Source: Anseranas semipalmata
Taxonomy: Eukaryota; Chordata; Aves; Anseriformes; Anseranatidae
Length of the DNA: 64,000 nt
Direction: 5' to 3'
NCBI GenBank assembly: GCA_013399115.1
Contig: VXAA01001244.1
Span: 1,087,862 to 1,151,861 of the forward strand
Shown here: positions 11,957 through 25,587 of the stretch, in pieces
Layout: every line of letters starts with the position of its first letter
How positions within the stretch are numbered: position 1 is the stretch's first letter
Notes under the pieces: generated by a model
What the model saw: only the letters and a program-made list of their open reading frames with translations
Told to the model about the DNA's origin: nothing
Databases searched by the model: none
Position numbers and translations under genes: made by a program

Positions 11957-14928
11957 AGAATAGCTTCTTTCTATTAAATATAGTTCTGAAACGGGAGTAG
12001 GTACTAAGGAGGAGAACACTGTGACGTTGTGACATTCAGTAAAATGACATTGAACTGAGGCAGCATGATGAGTGCAGCCCACATACATTGGTCATTGCTG
12101 CTTCCAGAAATGATGGCAGAAAAAGATGCATTTTCATCTCTCACCCACAATAGAGAACAGTGGTCTTGACACCCACATGACTGACGGTGCTGAGTGATGA
12201 TGTGAAGAGATGACAAAGAAATAACATTATCTGACACTGAGAAAATAGAATTACTTTGGAAAATGTCATGATTTGAAACAACCATACATTGATTTCCTCA
12301 TTGACATGAAACCATGCCTCCACATTTTGTAAATCAAATTAAAAGTGCTACCACAGAGAATGTTTGTAACCACTAGAAGCTACTAATAATTTTAGACCCT
12401 GGGGCAATGGAAATTGTTTCTCAACAAACTATTTCTAAGACCTTCATGAGATTTACTATAGCTGTTGCTTCTGCAGTCCCTCATCTGCCAGCAGTGTAAG
12501 TGGAAGGAAGAGCTGCAATATTACAGAAGTCCTCTGTGCCATCACATAGTGGCTTGCACGTTACACCCTTGGCACCTCAGTTCGCTAGGTAGGTCAAGTA
12601 GGGTTCTTGCCCTTTCTTTGCCCTCTAACTGCTTGCTGTTAAGTAGTCATCTAGCACCTTTGTCACTGTCTGTATTATCAGGTTATCAACGATGCAGCTG
12701 AATCAGGTCCCTGGAGCTCGAAAAGAGAGCTGGGACTTACAGTGTCTATGAAGTTAAAGTAATTTCCCCAGTTTCAATTAGGTTTTGATTCTAATGCAGT
12801 TGTTTCAGTCTTTTTACAAAATTGAAGTCTTTGTTCTCTGTGGCAGGCGTTTTAGAAATAGATTCAATCAAGTTTCAATATAAAGCTGTAGGTACTATTA
12901 GGGACATTTTGGGTGGCACAATGAGCAGTTCTGTCTGAGATATTTGCTCTGGCTGGCCCCGAGTGATCTGTAAATGTTAGCATTTTATAGTTCTTCCCAA
13001 ATGCATTTGCAAATCCACTTTTTTCTTTGTTGGGTTTTTATTTGCTAGTAACTCACCCTAATGGAACAATGAGGTGACTTTTAGATGTATTAAAGAAATT
13101 TGCCTCAAACATTATAAACATTTTCATAAAACACAAACTAGATGTCCCTTTTACCCCTTAAAGCATGCTTGAGGAAAACAGATGTGATACACAGTCTAAT
13201 GAAGTCAGAATAATTTTTATTCACTCTGACAGCCTAGGGATGGTACATATAATCACTGGCTAATCGTAGAATCATGGAAGATTTGACACAACCTCTTCTG
13301 CCACATCACAAACTTACAATGTTAGTACATTCCATACTTCAAAGCCTTTGCAGACCTACGCTACCAGACAAAAGAAAGAAAAAACTTCTTTCAAACATCA
13401 GGCAAGTAAAGGGTCTCAATGTCTCATTTTGTTTGAAAACAATACAATATAGTTTGTAACAGAAGCAAGTTTTTTTGTTTGTTTGTTTGTTTTATGTCAA
13501 GGGCAAACAGCCATAAGTAGCACTTGCTGTAGTCTCTGATTTCCCTCCTCTTGACCCAGGTTCATATTTGTGAGGCAGATACTTAAGGAACTGCTCATGT
13601 TTACAAGCTATAAAATGATGGCTGGTTTACAGCAAGCATCCATCCTTCTTAAAAACACTCATCCTTCTTGAGCAATATTCGTAATCATTAACTTAGGGTA
13701 AAGCTTTACAGCAGTTTGGTTGCAGTATAGAACAGTGTAGCAGAATTATTCCTAAAAAGTTGCCTTCCCATTAGTGATATATTTACTATTGTTACTACGT
13801 GCAGTCGAGCTGTCATTTATGTAAACCTTCCCTTGCAAAACTAGTATTTGGATTCAGCATCTCTCAAGCTGTTACTGCTGTCACTGTGAAAATAAGGAAA
13901 AAAAAGCACTCTCTCTTGTTTGGATGTGGATATAGAGAATGATGTCACAAGTGTGGGAGGCTTGGGGAGATGAATAGTAAAACAGCTTCCAAAAGCCTGC
14001 CTGGATTTGCCAGAAGGACAATCCACATTTATGCTCTATGGGGAAAAAAAGGAAATAGAGGATGCCTCTGCAAGGCACAGCGTACTCTGAGCTGTTCTTG
14101 TGCTACCTAAAATACTGAAGGCAGAGGCAGTGATCCACTTATCCCTTGCCCTCATCCATCCACTTCTAGCAACCCTGTTTAGCTAGAGAAGAGTTCAAAG
14201 AGGGTGCATGCCTTACCATGCTGCTGTTAACGTTATAGACACATCCACCTTTGCTTTCCAACCAACTTGTTCCTGTTTCAGGATCAGCTCTGACTCATAT
14301 GATCCCTGAAACACCTCTTTTATTGATTTAAAAAGTAAGGATGTCTTTGCACCCAGTCTATTTAAAAAAAAAAAAAATAATAAGTTGCAAGTGGATGTAA
14401 TTTTTGAATCTGCACTTAAGAAGCTCAAAGGCAGATGAAAAAAAAAAAAAGGTCAATATTTTTGTCCCAAACAACCCTCTCGACATTGCTTTCAAATACA
14501 TTACATTTTACAGCCAACCAATGTCACTTTATTTATATACAATTAAGAATGATATTCAAATTTAAACATCTGCAAGCTGTTAAGCATCCTCAGCAAAATT
14601 CTCAGTGTGCTTAACTCCCACCAGCTACAGATGGAGAGGAGTGGGCTGAAGTACATCACAAGAATCATTCCTGAGTACATTTAAATTTAATTCCATTTTG
14701 ATAGGTGTTGTGGTTTGGGTCCACAAGATCACACTTCATATTTAGAAGGCTGACTTCTATAGCAGTTGAAAGTTACACTTCAATCTCTCTTGAAAGTCTG
14801 TATTTCTCAAGTACTTTAATGGTGTGGCTAGTTAAGAAGATCCACAGCATAAAACCCATAAAACCAGGAGACCATGGTATAAAGCCCATTATCTTCTCCC
14901 TATAGGTATGAACTGAAAACAAAGCAGG
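11957..14928. other. Unique non-coding sequence, no gene seen
   Basis: AT-rich sequence. A TTTG microsatellite of about five units lies at about 13470-13491, and the word CATCCTTCTT occurs twice 19 bp apart at 13641 and 13660. The words TAGAATCATGG at about 13266 resemble a CR1 terminus but are not followed by CR1 sequence. The open frame at 12004-12285 (minus, 93 codons) has no recognised domain. Confidence 0.55.
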
Positions 14929-14956
14929 AAAAAAAAAANNNNAAAAAAAAAAAAAA
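14929..14956. repeat. Poly-A tract split by a 4-N gap
   Basis: Ten A (14929-14938), four undetermined bases (14939-14942) and fourteen A (14943-14956). The N block is almost certainly an unresolved homopolymer length. I see no gene-derived sequence upstream that would make this a processed pseudogene tail. Confidence 0.95.
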
Positions 14957-16604
14957 GTAAATACTTTCAGATTTTGGAATGCTATCTTGTGCCAATGGAA
15001 TGGATTCTATGTGGATAATTATGATTTATGCAGAACATAGGTTGTTTCTCATTACAAGTCATTGCTTGAGATTTTTGTCAGCTGAATAGTTGTATACTCC
15101 TACTAGATTTATTTATTTTGAGCTCAAATAGAATGTCAAGATAGATAAAAATCTCTTCTTTAGTGTAGCCTTGAAAAACCTGGGAGCCATGTCCCAGAAA
15201 GTCTTTTACAGTAGAGTAAGCTACTAAATTAAAGGAATAACTGCTATATAAGCCTAGCAAACATATAGTATTTTAGAATTTATGAAGCATGGTATCATAG
15301 CAGAAACTTTAATATACATTGCACAATAACTAGCACAACTGAGTCCTGATCACTGGACAGTGATGAAGGTTGCACTCATTAAAAAATAATAGAACATGAG
15401 AGTATCTCATAACAGTTGTAGACAACTCCATGAGTTATCCTCAAGTTAGAAGCTTTCTAGAGATCAAAGGAGCACCAGATAGCAAAGCTTCTGTTGTGCA
15501 ACAGAGGTTTGAAACACTAATTTGCTTTCTGAACACGAACACAAAGACACAGGAGCCAAACTGCACATTCCTAGCTCTTCAGCCCCTTGGTCCAAATTTG
15601 CCTTCAGGAACTTTTTTAGCAGAGGTTTTTTTGTTGTTGTTTTGTTTTGTTGTAAATAGTTCTTGCTATTTTTTTTTTCCCCAGATATTCAAGGTTGAAT
15701 GTTGGATTTCAAAAATTTGACAAAATTACCTCACTAGAATGGGAACAGCATGATTTCAGAAAGATATTAAAACACTCATCAACTTTTTGCTTGGTACATT
15801 ACTAATCCACAATTAACATCCATTAAATTTAAGACTATTATGCACTATGTTTGGATTCTAATAGCACCCCAGAATCCAAAGTAGCTCAAATAAACTTTGC
15901 ACATATGTCATTAAGGAAAAAAGTCTACTGGCTATAAAACTCAAAAAAATGATAAAATATGCTTTGTGTGATGATAGACAAGTCAGGCATATCATAGTCC
16001 AGTCAAAGTTATCTCAGCTGACCATCTAAAGGCTCAAGGATATGGTTCAGTTCACTAAAAGAACAATAATAACATAAGTTTGAGAGAGGGCACTGGAGAA
16101 GTCAAAGGAATCATTTGCTGTCACAGTATTTTATTATCTTTTAGGTCTACTCACTATTCACTCAGCAGATTACCTTAAAATATTTCACTATCAAAACTTA
16201 CAAGTAAGAAATCTACTAAAAAAAAAAAAAACACTCACTGGAGAACTCACTCTGAATGCTGTGTAGCTGAGAGACACAACCCAAGCTTGCCCCAGTTGTA
16301 GTTGCACCCCAGGGTCTACTCAGAGCAGCGAGTCCAAAACATGAATTTGTTCTGAAAACTACAAGTACACGCAAAGAGGAGGTATTGACCATCTTGAAGA
16401 GCCATGCTTCAAGGCAGCACTTAGCAAAGAATATCTCAGCACATTTCCACCAATTTATTATTTCAGTTAGAATTACTGCAGAGCTTTCAAACTGTAACTG
16501 AGATAATAACCATCTTATTCTAGTTATAACAAACACACGGTGTGCCTTTGGTCCAAAGGGCTGAAAATCATATGGAGAGACAGCACAGAAAGGGGAAAAT
16601 CATA
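14957..16604. other. Unique non-coding sequence, no gene seen
   Basis: AT-rich sequence. The open frames at 15430-15720 (plus, 96 codons) and 16216-16536 (minus, 106 codons) include translated homopolymer runs (F-rich ends) and show no domain. No repeat family is recognised apart from T runs near 15627-15680. Confidence 0.55.
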
Positions 16605-16665
16605 TTCTCACTTTAATGATGCAGAACTGAAGCACAGGGAAGTTAAGTTTATTACCTGGGGATAA
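16605..16665 (-). repeat. Probable ancient MIR-type SINE fragment
   Basis: The plus strand reads CACTTTAATGATGCAGAAC, then TGAAGCACAGGGAAGTTAAG, then TTTATTACCTGGGGATAA. By eye this follows the reverse complement of the MIR core and tail (CATTTTACAGATGAGGAAAC, then TGAGGCACAGAGAGGTTAAG, then TGACTTGCCCAAGGTCA). The match is best over the TGAAGCACAGGGAAGTTAAG segment and decays on both sides. MIR elements are very old amniote SINEs and only short relics survive in birds. A chance resemblance cannot be excluded without a profile search. Confidence 0.45.
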
Positions 16666-19600
16666 CCCCAATTCCTTCATGCCCTAAACCTCCAGTTTAC
16701 TCCTGTTCTTTAAAGATGGTACTGTAGGAGCTTCAGAAGGACCATACTGGTTTAGATTCCCCGCTAACAAATAAAAAAAATAAGGACAGAAGAAAATATG
16801 AGTATTCTAAATCACCAGGTATAACTTCCCTTATCTGTAGTTTGGAAGATCAATTAGGCTCTAAAAATCACAAGATTACAAGAGTATTTTTGGAACTCTG
16901 ATGGCATCACACAATTACTTAAAAATTCAGTTTTTGAAATAAAATTTCATTACTATGTGTAGGATGGGAAAATGGATAGGAAAATAAACTTACAGTTCTA
17001 GCACATGGTTCATTAAATCTTAGGCTGAGCTCAAATTATTTTTCAAATAAAATGTCCATTACAGCACTACTTGTTAATTTAGCCACTGAAGTGATGTATT
17101 AAGAGCTACAATAACAACTCTGGGCAGAATGACAGTAATTGCCTGTACTGCAATAAAAGCACAGAAGTTATCCCAGCATAATACATTAAGGAAATCTTAA
17201 GAACGGTGAATCAAAATTACTTTAATTTTTTGCAAGCTTTACTTATTTTGTTGTTCTTTCTTTGAACTACTGACTTTTCTGCACAGAGAATCTGTTAAAA
17301 ATCACACTGTGAAAAGATGGTGATGGTTTGTGGCCAGTTCTCTGAAACTATGTTCATGTTCTCCATAACACATTAGCCTTTTTAGCTCCCCATATCAAAG
17401 ACAGGCTTTTATCAGAAAAATAAATGAAAAATTTCTGCTCTATAACTCCTCCTCTGTTTAGGAACAGATGAAAGGGAACACAACCAGATCACTTCTTCCA
17501 CTACACCATGGCCAGAAGAGCAATACAAGGTCCACATAGCAGACCATAAAACATGACTGACTGCACTTTGGGGGCTACCTAAAATGCTGTCATGCATTCA
17601 CCTTGTATCTCAGTGGAGAAAAGTAATTCCTTGGCAATATACTGTTGGTTCACTCATCTCAGGTTGGGTATGAAATTTCCTTTCAACGTAGCATTTGAGT
17701 TTGAAAATTTGCTTTTTTCGGAGTTTTACCAATCAATAACTTGCCTCACCTAAATAATGTCCTTCTCTGCTCCCTGACCACTTAGTGTTAGGGTATTGGG
17801 GAGGTTACTCTTTGTTCTAACCTACTGAAATATTTAATTTGTTGAGAAGTCTTTGGGCTTGGTTTATTTTTTTCTTAAGCATCCATCTTCTCTTGAACAT
17901 ATGTTCAGTCATGAAATTCCAAAGAGCCCATTTTCTCCTCAGTTTAAACAAAATGAGCTGGTATTTCATCCGATTTATCTGCAAATCCACAAATGAGCAT
18001 TCATCCACGTATCCTACGTACCTGTCTAAATAACAATTTAGGCTAGATTTTCACATTTTCTCTCTTCAGGTGCTTCAACTGGTCTTAGTCTAATTAAGGA
18101 AATAGTTTAGATTTTTGGTTTACACAGGAAATTTATTACTTGCCTCAGATTTAGCATTATTTTCCCCCATATCTACCATTTTGAATAGCAGAAGATTTAA
18201 CTCTTGGAAGACCTGTACTACATTGTATTCATTTTAAAATATTTTACTACCCTAGATCTTCACAAAATTATCACATTTGAGAGTACCCACACTGCTAACC
18301 CAGGTTACAGAACATAGATACTTCACTTCAGGATCCAGGAGAAAGAAAAAGTGCGTATTTGGGGAAATGGGGTTGGATGTTGGACTTTCCAAAGCTTTTG
18401 AAATTAGCAAGCCTACCTGCTTGCTTAAAGCATGTGTACCTGGAAGCTCACATCTTGCAGACAGTAAAAGGATGTAGTGGATAGACATGAGCAGCAAGTT
18501 ACAGGCATCTCCAAAAGCTGATGGGTTGATGGCCTTGCTGCAGTCATGGATGTGCTGTTCTTTTTGATGAAATTTCCTTCTTTTACAGGTAGGTTTTTCA
18601 TCTACAGGGTAGTTTCATGACTACATTTTTGAAACATCTCAGTTTTTCTTCCAAACACACGTTATCTTAATTCTCTTTTTGAAGCCAGACCCGCTCCGTG
18701 GGGTTCCATTCAAGTTGTGATAGATCTGCACTTGATCTTCTCATCCCCATTCTTTTAGCTTCTGATGACTCACATGCTGCATTGCATTAAACTAAAATTT
18801 TCTAGTAATGGAGATCTTTTCTTAGTCTGTAAGATCCCAAAGGCATTTAGAAGGTTCAAAAATAGCTAAAAACAGAATTGAAAGTAAAAGCAATCAATTT
18901 TTAGCTCTGCACCAACTTCGAAGGAAAAGGAAACAAACCCCCAGACTCGTCCTAGGACAACAACAATTTACATCGTAATTACTGGATATCCCCAAATTTA
19001 ATACAGTTACTGCAGAATCTCTTGTGATCAAGAAGTGTTTTCAAGAGTTCTATCCTGTGTACTATATCCACATGTGCAGCTGAAGGAAAGATAACTTTGA
19101 AGAGAAGGTTCAACTAAAGCAGATCTCAGACAAAAATCCCCAGGATGTAGGGAATGCAAGTGTAATTGTCTTTGGGTTCCAGCCACCTCTGATGACTCAG
19201 GTCTCAAACCAGTAAATGAAGGCCCAGGTTGCCACGTAAATACAGGAGCTATTTACTTACAGCACGCAGGTAGCTGACAATCTTAAAAAAAACACACTTT
19301 GAAAGTTTTTTTTGTTTTGTTTTATAGCAGACATTTATAAACAACTCAATTACCTGAAGACCAAGTTAGGCAGGGTCAGGAAGAAAAACAGAAAAACATA
19401 CAACCAACAAAATAAAGTTTCAAAGAAAACAAAAATATGGCACAATGATTAGGAAAGTATTTAATTTGCAGGAGATACTTTGACATCAACAAAAAGAGCA
19501 GTGACATCAGAAGCAGTAAGAACCTCATTATTGACGAGAAGCTTTGCCCAAAAAGACAAAGCCTTCACAAGACAGCAGGACTTCCTGGTGAAATAAGAGT

Positions 19601-20640
19601 GGCCACACGCCTTTCATCATTCAGGTTGTTTGCTGTACCATATGGTCAAAAATAAGCTTCTAAACTGACTCCTCATTTAGGGAAGGGTTTGGAGACATAC
19701 AGTGACCTGTCTGGCTATATACAAAGTGACCTTCAGGCTCCCCTTTCAGACGCCTCCCTTCCACAGGAGTATTTCAGTATCCTTCAGCTTATTTGTAGCA
19801 ACACCCGATTCTTATAATTTTGCACACAAACTCAGGCATGTAAAACCTTCACATTATGTTTGACTCTTGCAGGTAGCAATGAAAAGGAAGAGAATTGTTG
19901 TGGTTCCTTTATTTTAACCACTGAAAATGCTCAGGTATTGGTAAGCAGCATGATACAGAGAAAGATTTAAAAAGACTTTAAACAGATTTAAAGAAACATT
20001 TAATTGATCAGTTGAGACAGTATTTTTTTTTTGCACATTCTTCTGAAAAACTAAAGCCAGAGCAAGAAAAAGAAGAAATTCAGCACTGTCCTACTAGTAG
20101 TACTAACCACAGAAAAATACCACAAATCGTTATTCTTAACTACTATTCTACATGAATATACATGAATACAGCCATATTTCCACACAATTTGGAGGACTCC
20201 CATTCTAGAGCAGGGGCAGGAGACCCGCTATTTGCTCTGCGATTCTTCCCTTGTGCCTAAGACATGGTTTTGTCCCTCAGAAAAAAAAGATCATTTTGCC
20301 TCATTTTTCACACTGCAGTGACAAGCACTGGAAAATAGACATTTTAGACAAAATGAAAAACACTTCTCCCTGAGCTATAACGTCAGTGTACTAACAGAAG
20401 ATCAAAGCCTCCCTAGGTACCATACATTCCCTTCTACAAATGTTTTCACAGGAAGACAGCTGAGCACCCTCACTCTGCTTTCTGTCATCTACCCAAAGAA
20501 GCAGTGGTCACCCTTATTCCAAAGGAATTATGACCTTCAAGACAACAACAGCTACTTCAAACGGTGGAGGCCAACTCAGACTTGTCTGGAGCTAGAAAGT
20601 CTCCCTTCTCTTCATTTTTGACTACAGCACTTTACAGTCT
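16666..20640. other. Unique non-coding sequence, no gene seen
   Basis: AT-rich sequence without an open frame over about 81 codons. A 10-bp unit is duplicated in tandem at 20149-20168 (TACATGAATA twice). I see no recognisable mobile element or RNA gene. Confidence 0.55.
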
Positions 20641-20704
20641 GAATACAAAAGCTAATAATTCAAAACTCAATTGAATACAAAAGCTAATAATTCAAAATCC
20701 AATT
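20641..20704 (+). repeat. 32-bp tandem duplication, two copies
   Basis: A 32-bp unit beginning GAATACAAAAGCTAATAATT occurs at 20641-20672 and again at 20673-20704, adjacent and in the same orientation. The copies differ at only two positions near their ends (AACTCAATT against AATCCAATT). The unit is not low-complexity, so this is a recent local duplication rather than microsatellite growth. Confidence 0.97.
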
Positions 20705-23700
20705 GTGTACCAGAAAAAAGTCAAAAGCAAGGCTTTTATATCAGCCTGCAATGACAGAGAGAAACCAAAACAGGTACACCAATTGTTGAATAGATTTAAA
20801 AAAATAAAAATGTACAACAAGAAATGATATACATAATTGACTCAAGAATTTCCAATTGCCTTTCCATTTTTCCCCCAACATAAATGGTCTAACTCACTCC
20901 TGTGACAAGAGTTGTATCATATTTAAAATATAATGCAATTACTCTAAAAGTGTGTTTAAAATGGATGCTTCTGTTTAACTGAAAGTTCTCCTATATTTAA
21001 ATCTACTATTCTATATGAGCAGTACATTGGCAATGTATTACAACAAATTCACTAGTCTCCATATTAGCTTATTTGTTTTCATGTCAACACCACGTACAGC
21101 AGTAAAATTACAATTCCAAAATCATTTGGAATGAAAGAAATAGCTATTAATGCCATTGTCCTCAAAGTATATGGAAATTCTTTTTATGATTCTTACATAA
21201 TCAACTTAGTCTGATATGAAAGTGTATAAATGCTAAATCCAATACATAAACAAAATTGTGCCCTCGAGTTAGTCAGTAACTGAAAGACATGCTTAAGTTT
21301 TGGAACATGACTGAGGTGAGCCCACACATTTCTGTTTTTAGCACGTGTGATTCCATCAAACATTTTCAAAGTTAATTTCTGGTTACATTCTGTTGTGAAG
21401 TAGTACTGATTTTCCTCTGGGATTTGCCAAATGTTAAGGCAGCAAGGAGAAAAACAAAGGCAGCCTTTGTTTATCTCAAGCAAAGGCTACCCTCCGGTGC
21501 CCTTTGTGTTGAGACAAAGTTGGTTTTCTTTGCAACAGCAGCAGTCAGTCACACCCTACATTATTCCCTAAGCTCCATGGGCACATCACTCCTGCCCACC
21601 TCTACCAAGCTTTCTTCCATTGTAGGGGTCTACCGGTCAATCACACAAGCCACGTCTCTGACACCCAACTTGCAATGCTAAGGCTGACAGTCCTTCCAAA
21701 TTAGGTGGCAGATTTTAGATGCATAGCAACATATTACAGAACACTAACAGAATGCCCACCTGTACAGAATACAGGTCTGTGAGGAACAAACAGTGCTTTT
21801 AAGTTATGGTGATACTTAATCAAGAGTGATCATGAACATCTACTGTTATTTGTGTACAGTACACCACGATCAATAATCACTTTAAAAAAAAAAGAAAAAA
21901 AAACAGACCTACAGTCCTCTCTAAAACTCTGCGTTTTGGCATCTGACTTGTCTCAAATGCTTGTCAGGAGATCTCTCAACGGTCTGCAGTGCTTCACTGT
22001 AAACTTTGACACTTACTTGCCCAGATGTGAAGATGGCTGTTTCATGAAACCAAATTATTATGCACATTGTCATTTTTGTGATGCTGTTAGACAAAATTGT
22101 AGCACTTTCTAAAGGACTGGATGATCTCCCCTTTGACCTTCTGCAGTAATGAAAAGCAGTGGAGTTTCAAAGCCTTCCCAGTGATTATTCGAAGAAAAAA
22201 AGTCAAGGATTGTTTAGCATCTGTCAGGTCTCCAAATTGCATGCAACTTTCAAAAACCTGACCAAAAAAAAAAAAAAGGAAGAAAAATCAATCTTCACTA
22301 TATATTTTGTTAATTATTAGCCTTTGACATACAGCTGATAATTGTGAGGTACCCAGTGGAAATTGAAATTGCTATCTCCTTCCCTAACAAAATATATTTT
22401 CTAGTGGTTTGTTTGTTTGTTTGTTACATGGGTCAAGAAAATGAATTAAATTGTATGGTACAAAAATATTTTGCTGGCACCCAGGAGTGTGCTGTTGCAT
22501 CTCTGGTTTCCCTAAGATTTGCAGTCACATTGAAAACATCCCAGATGACTTCCTCCTTCTAAAGATCTCACAGTATAGAACAACATTGATTTTTCTTAAT
22601 CAGTTACTTATGCAGATGGGATTATGTGTGGACAAGATACACAGAAAGTGGATTTAAGAAGTCTTAAATTAATTTGAAAAAGTGTTTCAGAAAAAAAGAA
22701 GAAATCTTTTACCCTTTTCTAACATTACCATCTCTGCTCTCAGAATCTTGCCTACAGTAAATATCTGCAATACTGCAATAGTTTTGTGAACACCGTATCA
22801 CATGGCAGAAAAATCCCTGCCAGATTAAGTATCCTTGCATACAGATCCGTAGTTTTTATACTATGATATATAGCTGTAGTAACATCTAGAAATACCAATC
22901 ATGGTCGAAGTGCTCTTGCACATAAAGTCCCTGGCACTCTATGCCCACCCTATAAAAGAGAATCACACCTGTAAAGAACTTAGAATAGCAATCAAAACAG
23001 AGAATATTCGGGGGGGGATGAGGGGGGGGTGTTGGAAATGTTATCACTCATTTACACATGAGTAACAATGACTAGTGGTAAGATGACAAAGAAGCTAGGC
23101 ACATTCAAGTAGGGTTCACACAACACAAGATATTTCAGCCTCAGTTTTTCCTTAAGTGCCTCAGTCAAGGTCACTTCAAAACTTATGGCTAAGTCAAAGA
23201 GAGGACCCAGCTTGTCCACATCCCAGCCATACTTTATGACCTTCATTCCCTTTTGTGCCATCTTGTTTCATTTTATGTGTCTAATACTTACAACATCTAG
23301 ACTCCCTTAGGTAGACTGTTTTTCATATCTTCGATTTCTAAGGTTACTTACTGCCTGCTCTGACCAGAGCTTTCAGTAATGTCCACAGTATGGACCATTA
23401 TCCTTTGACACAGGAGCAGGGTAAGCCACAGACAGTCAAGACCTCAACTTTTAAAAGCTGCAGATACAGAACTACTTTGTCGGGACACCAAAAACAATTC
23501 AAGAACTCCATACTGTAATTCAGCACCTTTCTAACAGTAGAAATTGACTTAAGGATTATTCAAAGTTAAGTCTTCCACGTTTTCAAAACCCATCTTAAAG
23601 AGCAGTCCACACATGCTTTCACATGCCCAGCCTCTTCACTCATTGGCAGCTGCCATAGCACAGCTGGAAAACTTAATAAAAAACACTGGATTGGTAGGTG

Positions 23701-25143
23701 TAATTGATAATCCTGCTGATGTTGAGGAATGGTAACAGCTTAACATAACTGTCCTGATGACTTTTCATATTATGAAGAATTCTCATTTTTCTCCACTCAA
23801 ATTACACTTGACTTTAAAACTTAATTTCTGCCCCTTTTCTGCCTGCACACCACAATGATTACCATCAGAGTATTTGCACCATTAGCTAAATTGATCAGCC
23901 TGGGACATCTATCATGGTTGCTTCCAAAGACATCAGTTGCATTAACTGCAGGAAGGCAGAGAGGTTTCACTGTTTGTCCAAATATTCTGCAGGCGTCAGA
24001 GCTATTCTTTAAGTACTTCATCCTCAGCTCTACTACTTTTTCTCTCTCCATGTTATGCCATAACACCCAGAAAGGACTACAACTGGTATGACTGAGTATT
24101 GCCTTCCAGTTTCAGGGGGACCATATGAAGAGGCAGAGCTAATGCATATGCTCATTTGAAGATATTTGCAAACAGGGAAACTTCCTTGGAAGGCTTTGTA
24201 GGACAACCTCAGTTGGCAATTGTCTTCTTCATAGATCTGTCAGTCATCTTAAGAAAAATTTCAAATAATTTGCCAATTTTAGCCATATGCTAAAAGCATG
24301 CTTAGAACTTAAAAGGCAATTGTTAGTTTTCTAGCTCTCACAGAAATAACACTAATGCAATTTCTTCCAAAACAGAAGTTCAGGGAACAGAGCTGTGCTG
24401 CTGAAAATAAAATTGAGACTTAGCAGTAGTTCTGCCAAAGGAATAAAGGTTACTAATTAGAAAGAAAACCCTGGAGGCCAGAAAGATTTTTACCAAATAC
24501 CATTTCACGCTTTTTAGTGGGAAAGTAAAGGAAATCCAGAAGTCATTTCACTTAGTTGATACCGATTTTTCTTGTCTCAACCAACAAACATGAATTTAAG
24601 TGATAAAGCCAGTAAGATTTAATGTAGGAATTCAAAACAGATTAAGCACACTTAAATTTATCATATGCAGATAGAAAACCAAATGAAATATAATCTATTG
24701 GTTCAGAAAATACTATCATGAAACCCAAAGGAAATCAAGGAATTTTGTTTATTTATAACAATGTCCCTCTTCTAGTTTGCAGATTTCTTAGGTCAGTTCT
24801 GCTTTTTCATTCACCCTATTCAAGTACTTCATTAGAATTAGTAAGTAATGTGGAAGGTTCACAGATCTAGTATCTAGTAAAAGACCAACAGAAATGACTA
24901 TGGAAGTCCACCATACAATGACCAAGAGAAAGAACTTTCCTAGTCTTCAACAATGACCTTAGTACATTCCTATGCATCTTACTATAATATTTTTGTCACA
25001 TGAGAAACTCCCATGAAAGCAGAACCTCCAGACAGCCCATTTTGAGCACCGAAATAGAAGTCTTATTATCAGTGACATAAAATCTGTGCATGTGGGTGAA
25101 TGCATTCACAGCTCGGAGGGAACAAATACTTGTCTGATGATCT
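20705..25143. other. Unique non-coding sequence, no gene seen
   Basis: AT-rich sequence. It holds A runs at about 21882-21903 and 22264-22277, and a TTTG microsatellite at about 22407-22424. Two G8 runs at 23010-23029 are listed separately. No open frame exceeds about 96 codons. Confidence 0.55.
23010..23029 (+). repeat. Double G8 tract
   Basis: Eight G (23010-23017), ATGA, then eight G (23022-23029). Each run can supply two G3 blocks, so the tract fits an intramolecular quadruplex with short loops (about 2, 4 and 2 nt). Length errors in the homopolymers are possible. Confidence 0.9.
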
Positions 25144-25587
25144 TCATAGAAAAAAGGTTACTACTGACAGAGACTCCCTGAAATTTGGAAAGAAAAAAAA
25201 AATCACCATTTGCAATTTTCTATCAAAAGATCTATGGGGCAAAGCCTGAGGGAAATTTTTGGTCCTACATATAGAAGCATATGTAACTGACTGTTCCATG
25301 AGGTCTGAAAGAGCTCCCATCTCCAGCAAGTATTTAGGCAGTATGCAGCATCTCAATTCCTGGTCTGGGCAAGATCCAGGTGTGAATGGTTCCTTCTCCA
25401 TCTCTGGCCCTTCATTTTGGTGGAGATGAACCACAGGCAAGAAGGGAGCTGTGGTGTGCTCCAGTGGGTCTTCCAGATTAGAGATACAGAGCATTATATC
25501 AAGTGAACTTGCTCTACACTTTAGGCACATCTTGTGATATTTTTGGCTATTTAGAAGCAAAATGAGAATTTTGAGTTGTATGCTCAA
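25144..25587 (-). other. 147-codon open frame, not called as a gene
   Basis: This is one of the longest open frames in the window. The ATG is at 25587 and the stop at 25144. The middle is ordinary mixed-composition protein-like sequence, while the C-terminal end is a translated poly-A tract (F repeats), which argues against selection on the frame. No signal peptide, membrane segment or known domain is visible. By length alone this is expected by chance in a window this size. I treat it as non-coding, or at best as a relic of an unrecognised element. Confidence 0.3.

Noticed and set aside
13266..13300. Possible CR1 terminus (TAGAATCATGG words)
   Set aside because: The sequence that follows does not match CR1, so the word is probably a coincidence.
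14700..14956. Processed pseudogene with a poly-A tail ending at 14956
   Set aside because: No gene-like sequence or target-site duplication can be seen upstream of the A run.
22110..22160. GGACTGGATGATCT words resembling a CR1 3' end
   Set aside because: Neither the upstream 200 bp nor the expected downstream tail matches CR1.
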